Assembly (NCBI GenBank): GCA_937967375.1
Contig: CALCJF010000053.1
Coordinates: 1 to 19,354, forward strand
Direction of reading: 5' to 3'
Length of the DNA stretch: 19,354 bases
From: an uncultured Leucobacter sp.
Lineage (GTDB): Bacteria > Actinomycetota > Actinomycetes > Actinomycetales > Microbacteriaceae
The translations under genes and the position numbers were made by a program. Shown piece by piece: positions 8,301 to 14,960 of this stretch. Numbering within the stretch: the stretch's first letter is position 1; every line of letters begins with the position of its first letter. The notes under the pieces are model-generated. The model searched no databases, was not told where the DNA came from, and saw only the letters and a list, made by a program, of their open reading frames with translations.

Positions 8301-10316
8301 CTAGCTGTTGCTGGCGCTCACGAGATCGCTCGTGTAGCCGAGCAACTGCATCTTCTCGCCCGAATCCTTGCCTGGCACAAAGAACAGCAGCTGATGCGCG
8401 ACCACGCTGACCAGCTTCTCCTGCTGCCCTTCCAAGCCGCTGAGCGCCGTCAGGCTCTTCGGGACAGTTGGGCGCCAGCGGCTTCCTTCTGCGGGCGCCT
8501 CGGTACGGGTTTCGAGCACGGTGGTTGCGACGAACGCACCGCCGACGCCCGTCGAGAGGCTCACGATACCGGCATCGGACTGCGCCGCCGAGACGGAGTA
8601 GTTGATGCCTGAGCCTCCGGCTGCCGCCGCCTGTGCGGACTGCGCCACCCACGCCGAGCCGCTGCGCTCGATCAGGCTGTCGCCTTCAAGATTGAAATCG
8701 GCGGCCTGCTCGACGCTCGTACCTCCCGAGAGCACCGCAGCGTAGGCCGTACCCACCTCGGCGGGCGCCAGCAGCAGAGTCTGCAGGTCGTCTGCGAGCA
8801 ACGCGGTTCCCTCTTCAGCGGGTGCTGCCTCGGGCATCGTGATGCCGCCACGCAGCGCGATGGTGCGCGAGACCAAGAAGTTCTCGTGCGGGCCCTGCTG
8901 CGTCATGATGAGGGCAAGCGATGGCGAGGCTTCGGCATCCGGCTCTTGTGCAACGTCGGACGCGGCGGCTTCACCGTCGGCTGTGGCAGCTTCACCGTCG
9001 GCCGGTGCGACTTCTTCGGCCTGCGAAGCAACCACCACAAAGATCGTGCGCGGCCAGCTTTCGGTGCTCTGCACAAGCTGGTAGCCAAGCTCCTGATCGG
9101 TGATGCTCGGTACGACGACCTCGTAGTCGCTCACGGCCTTGCGGATCGTGTAGTTCGCCTTGCGCTCGGTCAGCGCATCACCCGTGAACCGGGCTTCGAG
9201 ACCGGTGGCATCGAGCGATTCGTCAGCGGCTCCCGAAATCGCCGAGATATCAGCAACGATGCGGCTGACCTGCGTCGGTGACACCGGAACCGGTGCGGCG
9301 TTAGGCACATTCGCAGGCGTCTGAGTTGTTGCTTCGTCACTGTTTCCCGAAGCGAAGTCAGGCCAGTAGTTCTGCGAACAACCGCTCAGAGCGAGGGTCG
9401 CAGTCACGGCAAGCACAGGCACGACTGCCCTGCGCTGCGCAGTTCGCCGCGTACCCGTACCCGAGGCACGCGAACCTTCGACAGCCGGGGTCGCGGCTGC
9501 GCTCGCCCCACGAGCCTTGCCTGAACGAGCAAACACATTGCGAATTCCCTGCAGGGGCCCCCTTCGTCCACGACGAGGGCCCAGACCACGGCGATCGTGA
9601 TCCACTGCGAACAGATAGAGCAGCGCACCGATCAGCGCGAACGCTCCACCAGCGACCAGGAGAGGCCCTGCCCATGGAGTGCGTCGATCCTGCACCCATT
9701 CGATGGAGAGCTGTGCCGTCGCAGCTGGATCGGCTACCGACACGAGCACAGACTGATCTGCCGCGAGCGAAACAGGAAGGCGCACAGTTTGCACACCCGA
9801 AGTCTCTGGCGTTGAATCTGCATCAGAAGCTTGGGTATCAGTGCTCTCAGAGGTGGCCGTGTCCGAGGCGTCAGCAGTCGGGGCCGCGCCACGTTGCTCG
9901 AGCCACAGGTCACTGCCGTATGGCGATGGAGGAACGATTTTCTCTCCCGGTTCCGCCTCGATGAGTTCTGCGTACTCGTCGGCCGCGCCGCGATCTTCGG
10001 CGACCGACTCAAAAGTCAGGCTGCGATCCTTTGTGTGAGCCTGCACTTCAGCGTGCGCAAAAGGCGCGACCCAAGCCTCGACATCACGGGTCTGACCTAC
10101 CGCGACGATTGCGCCTTCACCACGCATCACCACATTTGCCTGGCCTACCACTGCGTCAAAATGTGTCGCATCGATTACCGCAAGCCCATTCGGCGCATCG
10201 AACTGCTCGGTGTATGACACCTTGTGTGGTCCAGCCAAAAACGTGACCTGCCCGATACCGAGCACCAGCATGATGCCCGAAAGCACGAGTGCTGAAATCG
10301 CAAGCACAAATCGCAC
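8301..10316 (-). CDS. Large membrane-anchored protein of unknown function with an internal lipobox
   Basis: I do not recognise a named enzymatic domain in this 671-residue protein. The visible layout is: an N-terminal hydrophobic segment (about 3-28); a first extracytoplasmic part (about 30-214) with a Thr/Ser/Asp-rich linker at 147-174; a transmembrane helix (about 217-237); a strongly basic cytoplasmic linker (about 240-297, rich in R, G and K); a third hydrophobic segment (about 298-312) ending in LSGC, a lipobox with C313; then a long extracytoplasmic domain (314-671) with an acidic Ala-rich spacer. It resembles a membrane protein fused in frame to a lipoprotein. The GTG start at 10316 has AGGAG eight bases upstream. 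It is the first gene of the minus-strand run and is divergent from the coiled-coil gene. An envelope or secretion role is a guess. Confidence 0.75.
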   Translation of the reverse strand: MRFVLAISALVLSGIMLVLGIGQVTFLAGPHKVSYTEQFDAPNGLAVIDATHFDAVVGQANVVMRGEGAIVAVGQTRDVEAWVAPFAHAEVQAHTKDRSLTFESVAEDRGAADEYAELIEAEPGEKIVPPSPYGSDLWLEQRGAAPTADASDTATSESTDTQASDADSTPETSGVQTVRLPVSLAADQSVLVSVADPAATAQLSIEWVQDRRTPWAGPLLVAGGAFALIGALLYLFAVDHDRRGLGPRRGRRGPLQGIRNVFARSGKARGASAAATPAVEGSRASGTGTRRTAQRRAVVPVLAVTATLALSGCSQNYWPDFASGNSDEATTQTPANVPNAAPVPVSPTQVSRIVADISAISGAADESLDATGLEARFTGDALTERKANYTIRKAVSDYEVVVPSITDQELGYQLVQSTESWPRTIFVVVASQAEEVAPADGEAATADGEAAASDVAQEPDAEASPSLALIMTQQGPHENFLVSRTIALRGGITMPEAAPAEEGTALLADDLQTLLLAPAEVGTAYAAVLSGGTSVEQAADFNLEGDSLIERSGSAWVAQSAQAAAAGGSGINYSVSAAQSDAGIVSLSTGVGGAFVATTVLETRTEAPAEGSRWRPTVPKSLTALSGLEGQQEKLVSVVAHQLLFFVPGKDSGEKMQLLGYTSDLVSASNS
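8968..9002 (-). repeat. Two-copy 21-bp direct repeat in the acidic spacer
   Basis: The 14-bp sequence GCTTCACCGTCGGC occurs at 8968-8981 and again at 8989-9002, a 21-bp period. On the coding strand it encodes the heptapeptides ADGEAAT and ADGEAAA in the low-complexity spacer of the membrane protein. Because the period is a multiple of three, copy-number change would keep the frame and only lengthen or shorten the spacer. Confidence 0.7.
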
Positions 10317-10324
10317 GTCTGCTT

Positions 10325-10329
10325 CTCCT
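10325..10329 (-). promoter_or_regulatory. Ribosome-binding site supporting the GTG start at 10316
   Basis: AGGAG on the minus strand lies eight bases before the GTG codon (10314-10316). It supports the first hydrophobic segment as the true N-terminus of the membrane protein. Confidence 0.55.
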
Positions 10330-10405
10330 GCATCTATCCAAATCGCGCAGCGCTCGAGGTGAGACAGCGCATATCAACCGTTAACGCTACCGGAGCACGC
10401 CGAGC

Positions 10406-10434
10406 TTCGCCTGAAAACCTGCATCGCCTAAGAT
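10406..10434 (+). promoter_or_regulatory. Candidate promoter of the coiled-coil protein gene
   Basis: TAAGAT at 10429-10434 matches four of six -10 consensus bases. TTCGCC at 10406-10411 is a weak -35 (three of six), with a 17-bp spacer. Transcription would start near 10441, leaving a leader of about 60 bases before the GTG at 10503. The match is weak and untested. Confidence 0.33.
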
Positions 10435-10492
10435 AGGGGAATTGGGATTCGCACCCCACGCCGCAGCGAAAAAGCTCGGCTCGAGCAGCACC

Positions 10493-10497
10493 AGGAG
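10493..10497 (+). promoter_or_regulatory. Ribosome-binding site for the coiled-coil protein
   Basis: AGGAG followed by five bases and the GTG at 10503. It fixes the start just ahead of the DivIVA-like motif, so the N-terminal lipid- or pole-binding region is complete. Confidence 0.6.
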
Positions 10498-10502
10498 CAT
10501 CG

Positions 10503-13424
10503 GTGACAGAAGCAAATTCGCAATTCACGCAGGCGTTGCGCGGGTACAACCGCGCAGAGGTAGACGCACGAGTATCGGCAATGGCCGAGCACATCGCTTC
10601 GCTCCAAGCGCACATTCAGTCGCTGCAGCTCGCCCACCAAACCGCCGCGGGCGACGCAGAATCTCAGCGCGCGTTAATCGAAGACCTCCAAGCTCAGGTC
10701 GCTGAGCTCGGCGCGAGCGGCTACACGGGGCTCGGGCTGCGTGTCGAGAAGAGCCTGCACATGGCAGAGCAAACCGCACAGACGCTCATGGCTCAAGCTG
10801 ACCTCGACGCCGAGAAGCTGCGCCGCCAGACCGAGGCCGAGACCGAGCGTCTGCTGCGCCAGGCGCAATCGCGCGCCGACGAGCTCGTGACCTCTGCCAC
10901 GGAGCAGGCCGAGACCCTCATGAGCGAAGCTCGAAGCGAGGCGGAGCAGCTTGAAAGACATGCAAAGCAGCAGTCCGAGCTGACAACCACCGAGGCAGCC
11001 CAGGCAGCCGCCGCATTGAAGGCCGACACCGAGCTCGACATGAGTGCCTCGCTCGAGACCGCAAAGGCCGAGGCTCGCGCGATCCTCGCCGAGGCGACTG
11101 CTGAAGCCGAACGCGTCTCGAACGCTGCACGCGCCGAAGCAGACGAGCTGCGCGAACAGACCGAGCGTGCCGCGGCAGACTTTGCGCGCCAGCGCGAGAG
11201 CCACGAACGTGAGTCAGAGCTCGAGCGCACCCGTCTCACCACCGAAGCCGAGCGAGCACGAGCAGACTTCGCCGAGCGCACGCAGCGCGAAGAGGCAGAA
11301 CTCGCGGCACGCTACGCGGCCCAAGAGAAGGCGCTGGGTGAAGAGATGAGTGCACTGCGCCTCACCCTCACCGATGAGATCGAAACCCTGCGCGCGAAGA
11401 TCGCGCAAGAGCGCGTCGAGCACGAGCAGGCAATCGCGCACGAACTCGCGACGCACCGCGCGCGCCTCGAGGCAGAGACGCTCAGCCACGAAGAAACACT
11501 GGCCGCAAGCCAGGCTGAGGCTCGCGCAGACGCAGAGCGTGCTTCGGCTGCCCAGCTCGCCCAGCTCGCCTCGCTCGCCGCCCAGGCCGAACGCGAGCGC
11601 GAACGCCAGACCGCCGAGGCAGAGCAGCGCATTGCAGAGGCAACCGAGACCCAGGCCCAGCAGCTCGCTGAAGAGCTTGAGCAGCACGACAACACGCTGC
11701 GCGCCGAAATCTCCGAACACGAGACGGCGCTCGCGCGCGAACGAGACGCCCATGTCTCGCTGCTCGCGCGCGAGCGAGAGGCACACCAGACCACGATCGA
11801 CGAAGAGCTGGCGGCGCATCGAACCCAGATCGCGCGCGAGCGAGACGCGCACGACACGCAAATCGCACGCGAACTCGAGACGCACAACACCGAGATCGCA
11901 CGTGAACGCGAGACCCACGACACGCAAATTGCTGAAGAGCGTGCCGCACTCGAGCGCGCCACAAGCGATGCTGAGGCGAAGATCGTCAAAGAACGCGCCG
12001 AGCACGAGCGCCGCATTGCTGCTGAACGTGAGGCCCACGAGACTCGCATTGCCGATGAGCGCGAAGCCCACGACGCAAAGATCGCACACGAGCTCGAGGC
12101 CCACGAGGCAAAGATCGCGGGCGAGCGTGAGACACACGAACTCGGCATCGCCGACGAACGCGCGGCGCACGACCTCGCGGTGAGCGACGAGCGCGCACAG
12201 CACGAACAGCGAATCGCAGACGAAGTCGCAGCTCACGAGCACCGCATCAAGAGCGAGAGCGACGCGCACGAGACGCGCCTTGCAGACGAACGCGAGGCCC
12301 ATGCACAGCAGCTCGCAGACGAGCGAGAAGCACAGCGAGTCGAGCTCGAGCGCGCACGCGCCGCACACGATCGCAGCATCGAGAAGCAACTGGCCACGCA
12401 CGAAAGCGCGCTCGCCCTAGCCCTGAGCGCCCAGGAAGCGAAGCTGAGCGACGCACAGACCATGCACGAGCAGCGCCTCACCGCTGAAAGCGAAGAGCAG
12501 GCCGCGCGTCTTGCCAGCCTGACCGAAACCACTGCCGAGCGTCTGCGCATTCAGCGCGAGGAGGCGGCAACCAAGCTGGGCATCGACCGCGAGCAGTTCG
12601 AGCTGCAGGCCGAACGAGACCGGGTCAGCCTCGCCGACGATCTCGCGCGCGAGCGTGCCGATCACGAACGCAGGCTCTCGGCAGAGACCGAGGCGCAGCG
12701 CGAAGCACTGGGGCGCGAACGAGAAGCGGCGCTCGCCGAGGTCGATCGCGAGGTCGAGACCAAGCGTGCGCAGGTCACTGCAGAGCTCGATGCGCTGCGG
12801 GCGGACACAGTCGAGGAGCTTGCGCAGTACCGTGCGAACCTCGAGTCCGAGCTTGCCACCGCCAAGGCAGAGACCGAAGACCTGGTGCGCGATGAGCGTC
12901 AACGCATCGCGCACGAGGCCGACGAGTTCGCTCGAACCGCCGCCGAGCGCAAAGAGCAGCTTGAGCGCGAGATCGCCGATCGTCAGGCAGAGGCGACTGC
13001 CACCTCGAAGTCCCAGCTCGAGACCGCGCGATCCTCGCTCGCGGAGTTGCAGCAGCAGCTCGAGACCGCGCGCGCCGAGTACGACCGCGTGGTGAGTGGC
13101 GCGGCCGCCGATGCTCGCGAAATGCGACTCGCGGCCGAGCGCCAAGCCGCCGACGTCGTGCACGAAGCAGAGCAGCGCGCACACCATACCTTCACCGATG
13201 CCGAGAACCGCGCGCAGAAGGTGCTCGCGGCGGCGGAAGACCGAATGACACAGCTGAAGGTCGAACGTGTCGCGGTGGCTCGCTATTTCGAGAGCCTTGG
13301 CGAGGTAGTCACGAACGCGCGCAAGCTCGAACAGAGCGTGAAACCGTCGACCGAGGCACCGGTTCACACCTCCGGTGATGGTGACAGCGATACGAAGCCC
13401 GTCTCTCGCCTCGACGAAGCATGA
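10503..13424 (+). CDS. Giant hendecad coiled-coil protein with DivIVA-like N-terminus (Scy/FilP-like)
   Basis: This 973-residue protein is almost entirely alpha-helical and charged. Residues 8-40 (FTQALRGYNRAEVDARV) resemble the DivIVA N-terminal motif RGY..xEVD, and residues 75-110 (GLGLRVEKSLHMAEQTA) resemble the segment that follows in actinobacterial Scy/DivIVA proteins. From about residue 100 to 829 it is built from 11-residue repeats; at 284-829 they are regular enough to align by eye, with consensus AHxxxIAxERE. A less regular helical part (830-928) and a disordered acidic tail follow. Such proteins form filaments or polar scaffolds in Streptomyces (Scy, FilP) and other actinobacteria, and a role in polarity or cell shape is inferred. 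The start is GTG with AGGAG five bases upstream. The stop overlaps the RNase HI start (ATGA). Confidence 0.85.
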   Translation: MTEANSQFTQALRGYNRAEVDARVSAMAEHIASLQAHIQSLQLAHQTAAGDAESQRALIEDLQAQVAELGASGYTGLGLRVEKSLHMAEQTAQTLMAQADLDAEKLRRQTEAETERLLRQAQSRADELVTSATEQAETLMSEARSEAEQLERHAKQQSELTTTEAAQAAAALKADTELDMSASLETAKAEARAILAEATAEAERVSNAARAEADELREQTERAAADFARQRESHERESELERTRLTTEAERARADFAERTQREEAELAARYAAQEKALGEEMSALRLTLTDEIETLRAKIAQERVEHEQAIAHELATHRARLEAETLSHEETLAASQAEARADAERASAAQLAQLASLAAQAERERERQTAEAEQRIAEATETQAQQLAEELEQHDNTLRAEISEHETALARERDAHVSLLAREREAHQTTIDEELAAHRTQIARERDAHDTQIARELETHNTEIARERETHDTQIAEERAALERATSDAEAKIVKERAEHERRIAAEREAHETRIADEREAHDAKIAHELEAHEAKIAGERETHELGIADERAAHDLAVSDERAQHEQRIADEVAAHEHRIKSESDAHETRLADEREAHAQQLADEREAQRVELERARAAHDRSIEKQLATHESALALALSAQEAKLSDAQTMHEQRLTAESEEQAARLASLTETTAERLRIQREEAATKLGIDREQFELQAERDRVSLADDLARERADHERRLSAETEAQREALGREREAALAEVDREVETKRAQVTAELDALRADTVEELAQYRANLESELATAKAETEDLVRDERQRIAHEADEFARTAAERKEQLEREIADRQAEATATSKSQLETARSSLAELQQQLETARAEYDRVVSGAAADAREMRLAAERQAADVVHEAEQRAHHTFTDAENRAQKVLAAAEDRMTQLKVERVAVARYFESLGEVVTNARKLEQSVKPSTEAPVHTSGDGDSDTKPVSRLDEA
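11352..12989 (+). repeat. Coding hendecad repeat array, 49 units of 33 bp plus one 21-bp unit
   Basis: Aligning residues 284-829 of the coiled-coil protein gives 19 units of 11 residues, one 7-residue unit (KIVKERA, nt 11979-11999), then 30 more units of 11. The best-conserved block is 11-30, with consensus AHxxxIAxERE. Twenty-five of the 49 full units have histidine at position 2. The DNA copies have drifted in codon use, so the array looks old and selected at protein level and is not a recent expansion. Eleven residues equal three helical turns, so equivalent positions line up on one face. Confidence 0.85.
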
Positions 13425-13942
13425 CCATCATTGCCGCAGCCGACGGTTCGGCTCTCGGAAATCCAGGCCCGGCGGGCTGGGCATGGTACATCGACAGCTC
13501 GCAGTGGCGCGCGGGAGGGTGGCCGCGCGCCACGAACAATCAAGGCGAGTTGATGGCCGTCATCGACCTTCTGCACGCCACCGCGCACCGCGCGAGCGAG
13601 CCGCTGACGGTGCTGTGCGATAGCCAATACGTCATTAACTCAGTCACGCAGTGGATGCCAGGATGGAAGCGTCGCGGTTGGCGCAAGGCCGACGGCAAGC
13701 CTGTGCTCAACCGGGAGCTGCTCGAGACGTTGGATCGGGCGATGCAGGGCAGACAGGTGCAGTTCGAGTGGGTCAAGGGCCATGCCGGCCATCCGCTCAA
13801 CGAGGCCGCAGATGACCGGGCGCGCGCCGCAGCCACTGCCTACCAGCGGGGTCAGCAGCCGAACGCGGGCCCCGGACTCGCCGACGCCTTGCCCGCGCAA
13901 GAAGTGCCGCTTGTCGCCGAGCAACCGGACACCCTCTTCTAG
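13421..13942 (+). CDS. rnhA: Ribonuclease HI
   Basis: A 173-residue enzyme that cuts the RNA strand of RNA-DNA hybrids (R-loops, primers). The DEDD metal site is complete: D8 in AAADGSALGNPGPAGW, E43 in NNQGELMAV, D67 in VLCDSQYVI and D131 in NEAADDRAR, with the helper histidine H121 in WVKGHAGHP. The basic WKRRGWRKADGKPV segment (82-95) corresponds to the substrate-binding handle. The last 30 residues are a non-conserved extension. It begins inside the stop of the coiled-coil gene (ATGA), which suggests translational coupling of two functionally unrelated products. Confidence 0.94.
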   Translation: MTIIAAADGSALGNPGPAGWAWYIDSSQWRAGGWPRATNNQGELMAVIDLLHATAHRASEPLTVLCDSQYVINSVTQWMPGWKRRGWRKADGKPVLNRELLETLDRAMQGRQVQFEWVKGHAGHPLNEAADDRARAAATAYQRGQQPNAGPGLADALPAQEVPLVAEQPDTLF

Positions 13943-13995
13943 GAGCCGGCCGCTCGGTCTCTCACGATGCCCTGGTCGAACATGCGGCTAGCCTG

Positions 13996-14301
13996 CTACG
14001 AGAGACGCCAGCAGTGGGAATGGTAGTGGCGACGCTGCTGCAGCGCCGCCTCGTCGCCAAACAGATGCTCGGCGCTCCACGCCACGATGTGTGCCTGGCC
14101 CGCAGGAATATCGACGGCGCAGTCTGGGCATCGATAGGCTTTCTCGGCACGATGCGCTGGAATCTCACGAACGAACCATTCGGTTCCACGACGAAACTGC
14201 TTGCTGGCTCCCCCGTATGCGAGCCTCGTCACATCGCGAGGTGGGTCTTGCGCAGCACGCTGGTACTTGCTCGGGCCACGCCTACGCGCCATGCGTGACA
14301 T
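13996..14301 (-). CDS. Small putative zinc-binding protein, conserved in actinobacteria
   Basis: A 101-residue basic protein with C58-x2-C61 (YRCPDCAVDIPAG) and a C-terminal His/Cys group (H92, H94, H96, C97 in RRHYHSHCW), which together could hold one zinc ion. The phrase IPAGQAHIVAW between them matches, from memory, a widespread actinobacterial small-protein family that databases sometimes label ATP/GTP-binding without visible nucleotide-binding motifs. I see no P-loop here. Function is unknown. The first ATG (14301) and a second at 14292 are both possible; neither has a clear Shine-Dalgarno. It lies 9 bp downstream of the broken transglycosylase gene and probably shares its transcript. 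Its 3' end faces rnhA across 53 bp without a clear terminator. Confidence 0.75.
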   Translation of the reverse strand: MSRMARRRGPSKYQRAAQDPPRDVTRLAYGGASKQFRRGTEWFVREIPAHRAEKAYRCPDCAVDIPAGQAHIVAWSAEHLFGDEAALQQRRHYHSHCWRLS

Positions 14302-14310
14302 GCCAATCGC

Positions 14311-14900
14311 TTACCACCAGCTGTTAGCCACCCAGAAGTCGTAGGCCCCGGCCCAGCTGCCGTAGCGACCCGTGGCATATCCGTTCGCCCAAATCAGGTT
14401 CGCGACGGGGTCATAACCATTGCCGCCAGGAACCTTGCTGCAGGGAAGCGCCTGCACAAGCCCGCAGGCGCCGCTGCTCGAGTTCGTCGCGTTTGGGTTC
14501 CAGCCACTCTCACGGCTCACCACGTAGTCAACATAGCCCCAGTCGCTCTCGGGAATCCCCGCGGCGGCCATCCCATCCACTCGGCAGGTGAGCCGCCTCC
14601 GGTGTAACGCGGAATCTCACCCGACCCGCCGCCGGCCGCCGGCGCGGCAGGCTCCGGTGTCGGAGCGGGAAGCTCTTCGGCAGTCGGCAGCTCAAGATGA
14701 ATGTCGGCCGATTCGACGTCCTCTGGCACGAACTGCTGATTGATGCGCTCGTAAAACGCCTCGTCAGCGAGCGCAGGCCGAACGTCGGCAAACGGGGCAA
14801 TGATCGCCGTACCAGCGATGCCGACCACAGCAAGCGCCGCAAGGTAACCGCGGGCGCGTTTGAAGAGGGTTCGAGCACTTGAATTGGCAGTAACAGACAT
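14311..14900 (-). pseudogene. Exported lytic-transglycosylase/APF-like protein, split by a frameshift
   Basis: Two overlapping minus-strand frames make one protein. The first (ATG at 14900; a GTG at 14903 is also in frame) has a hydrophobic export segment (about 18-38), a likely cleavage after PALA, and a Pro/Ala/Gly linker ending GGSPAEWM; it then runs into unrelated residues and stops at 14517. The second frame continues exactly where the family should go: AAAGIPESDWGYVDYVVSRESGW, then NPNATNSSSGACGLVQALPCSK and a C-terminal WW. Joined, they give about 194 residues with catalytic Glu at about 129 in SRESGW. This matches small actinobacterial SLT/aggregation-promoting-factor-like cell-wall proteins. 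The break coincides with a 5-bp tandem duplication. As written, no active exported enzyme is made. A sequencing error is possible. Confidence 0.8.
14569..14578 (-). repeat. 5-bp tandem duplication (CATCC x2) causing the frameshift
   Basis: The plus strand reads CATCCCATCC. On the coding strand this is GGATGGGATG inside the codons for EWM. Deleting one copy restores GAG TGG ATG GCC GCC GCG, i.e. EWMAAAG, joining the two frames of the transglycosylase-like gene. Confidence 0.85.
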
Positions 14901-14912
14901 CACAATATAACG

Positions 14913-14941
14913 ATTCTATCTCAGATTGGCGCTTCGGTCGA
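14913..14941 (-). promoter_or_regulatory. Candidate promoter for a leaderless transglycosylase transcript
   Basis: On the minus strand TCGACC (four of six -35 bases, 14936-14941) and TAGAAT (five of six -10 bases, 14913-14918) are separated by 17 bp. Transcription would begin about 5-7 bases before the ATG at 14900, and there is no Shine-Dalgarno, so the mRNA would be leaderless or nearly so. The region 14904-14960 is clearly more AT-rich than the surrounding genes. Confidence 0.5.
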
Positions 14942-14960
14942 GTGAAGCGCCTTGCACTGT

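Larger units (their letters stand above)
10317..10502. other. Divergent intergenic region between the membrane-protein and coiled-coil genes
   Basis: These 186 bp must hold the promoters for both divergent units. The visible elements are the two Shine-Dalgarno sequences at its ends, an 8-bp palindrome CGTTAACG at 10379-10386 in an AT-richer patch, and a candidate plus-strand promoter at 10406-10434. No promoter for the minus-strand unit is convincing. The palindrome could be an operator, but nothing else supports that. Confidence 0.5.

Noticed and set aside
9370..9440. Internal GTG start creating a separate lipoprotein gene
   Set aside because: The GTG at residue 299 has only a weak upstream purine stretch and would leave a signal peptide without a basic N-region; the frame is continuous with a well-supported start at 10316.
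11214..12401. 395-codon minus-strand frame and a 278-codon frame within the hendecad array
   Set aside because: Their long open length and repetitive Leu/Val/Cys or Ser/Arg composition follow from the 33-bp periodicity of the true frame.
11352..12989. Possible CRISPR array or non-coding tandem repeat
   Set aside because: The period is exactly 33 bp with no distinct spacers, the copies diverge at the DNA level while the protein pattern is kept, and the frame is open throughout.
13943..13995. Terminator between rnhA and the convergent small gene
   Set aside because: Only a 4-bp GAGC/GCTC stem is visible, with no T tract.
14520..14600. Programmed -1 frameshift in the transglycosylase-like gene
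   Set aside because: The second frame is -1 relative to the first, but no X_XXY_YYZ slippery heptamer is present, and deleting one 5-bp copy restores the family sequence exactly. A mutation or sequencing error is simpler.
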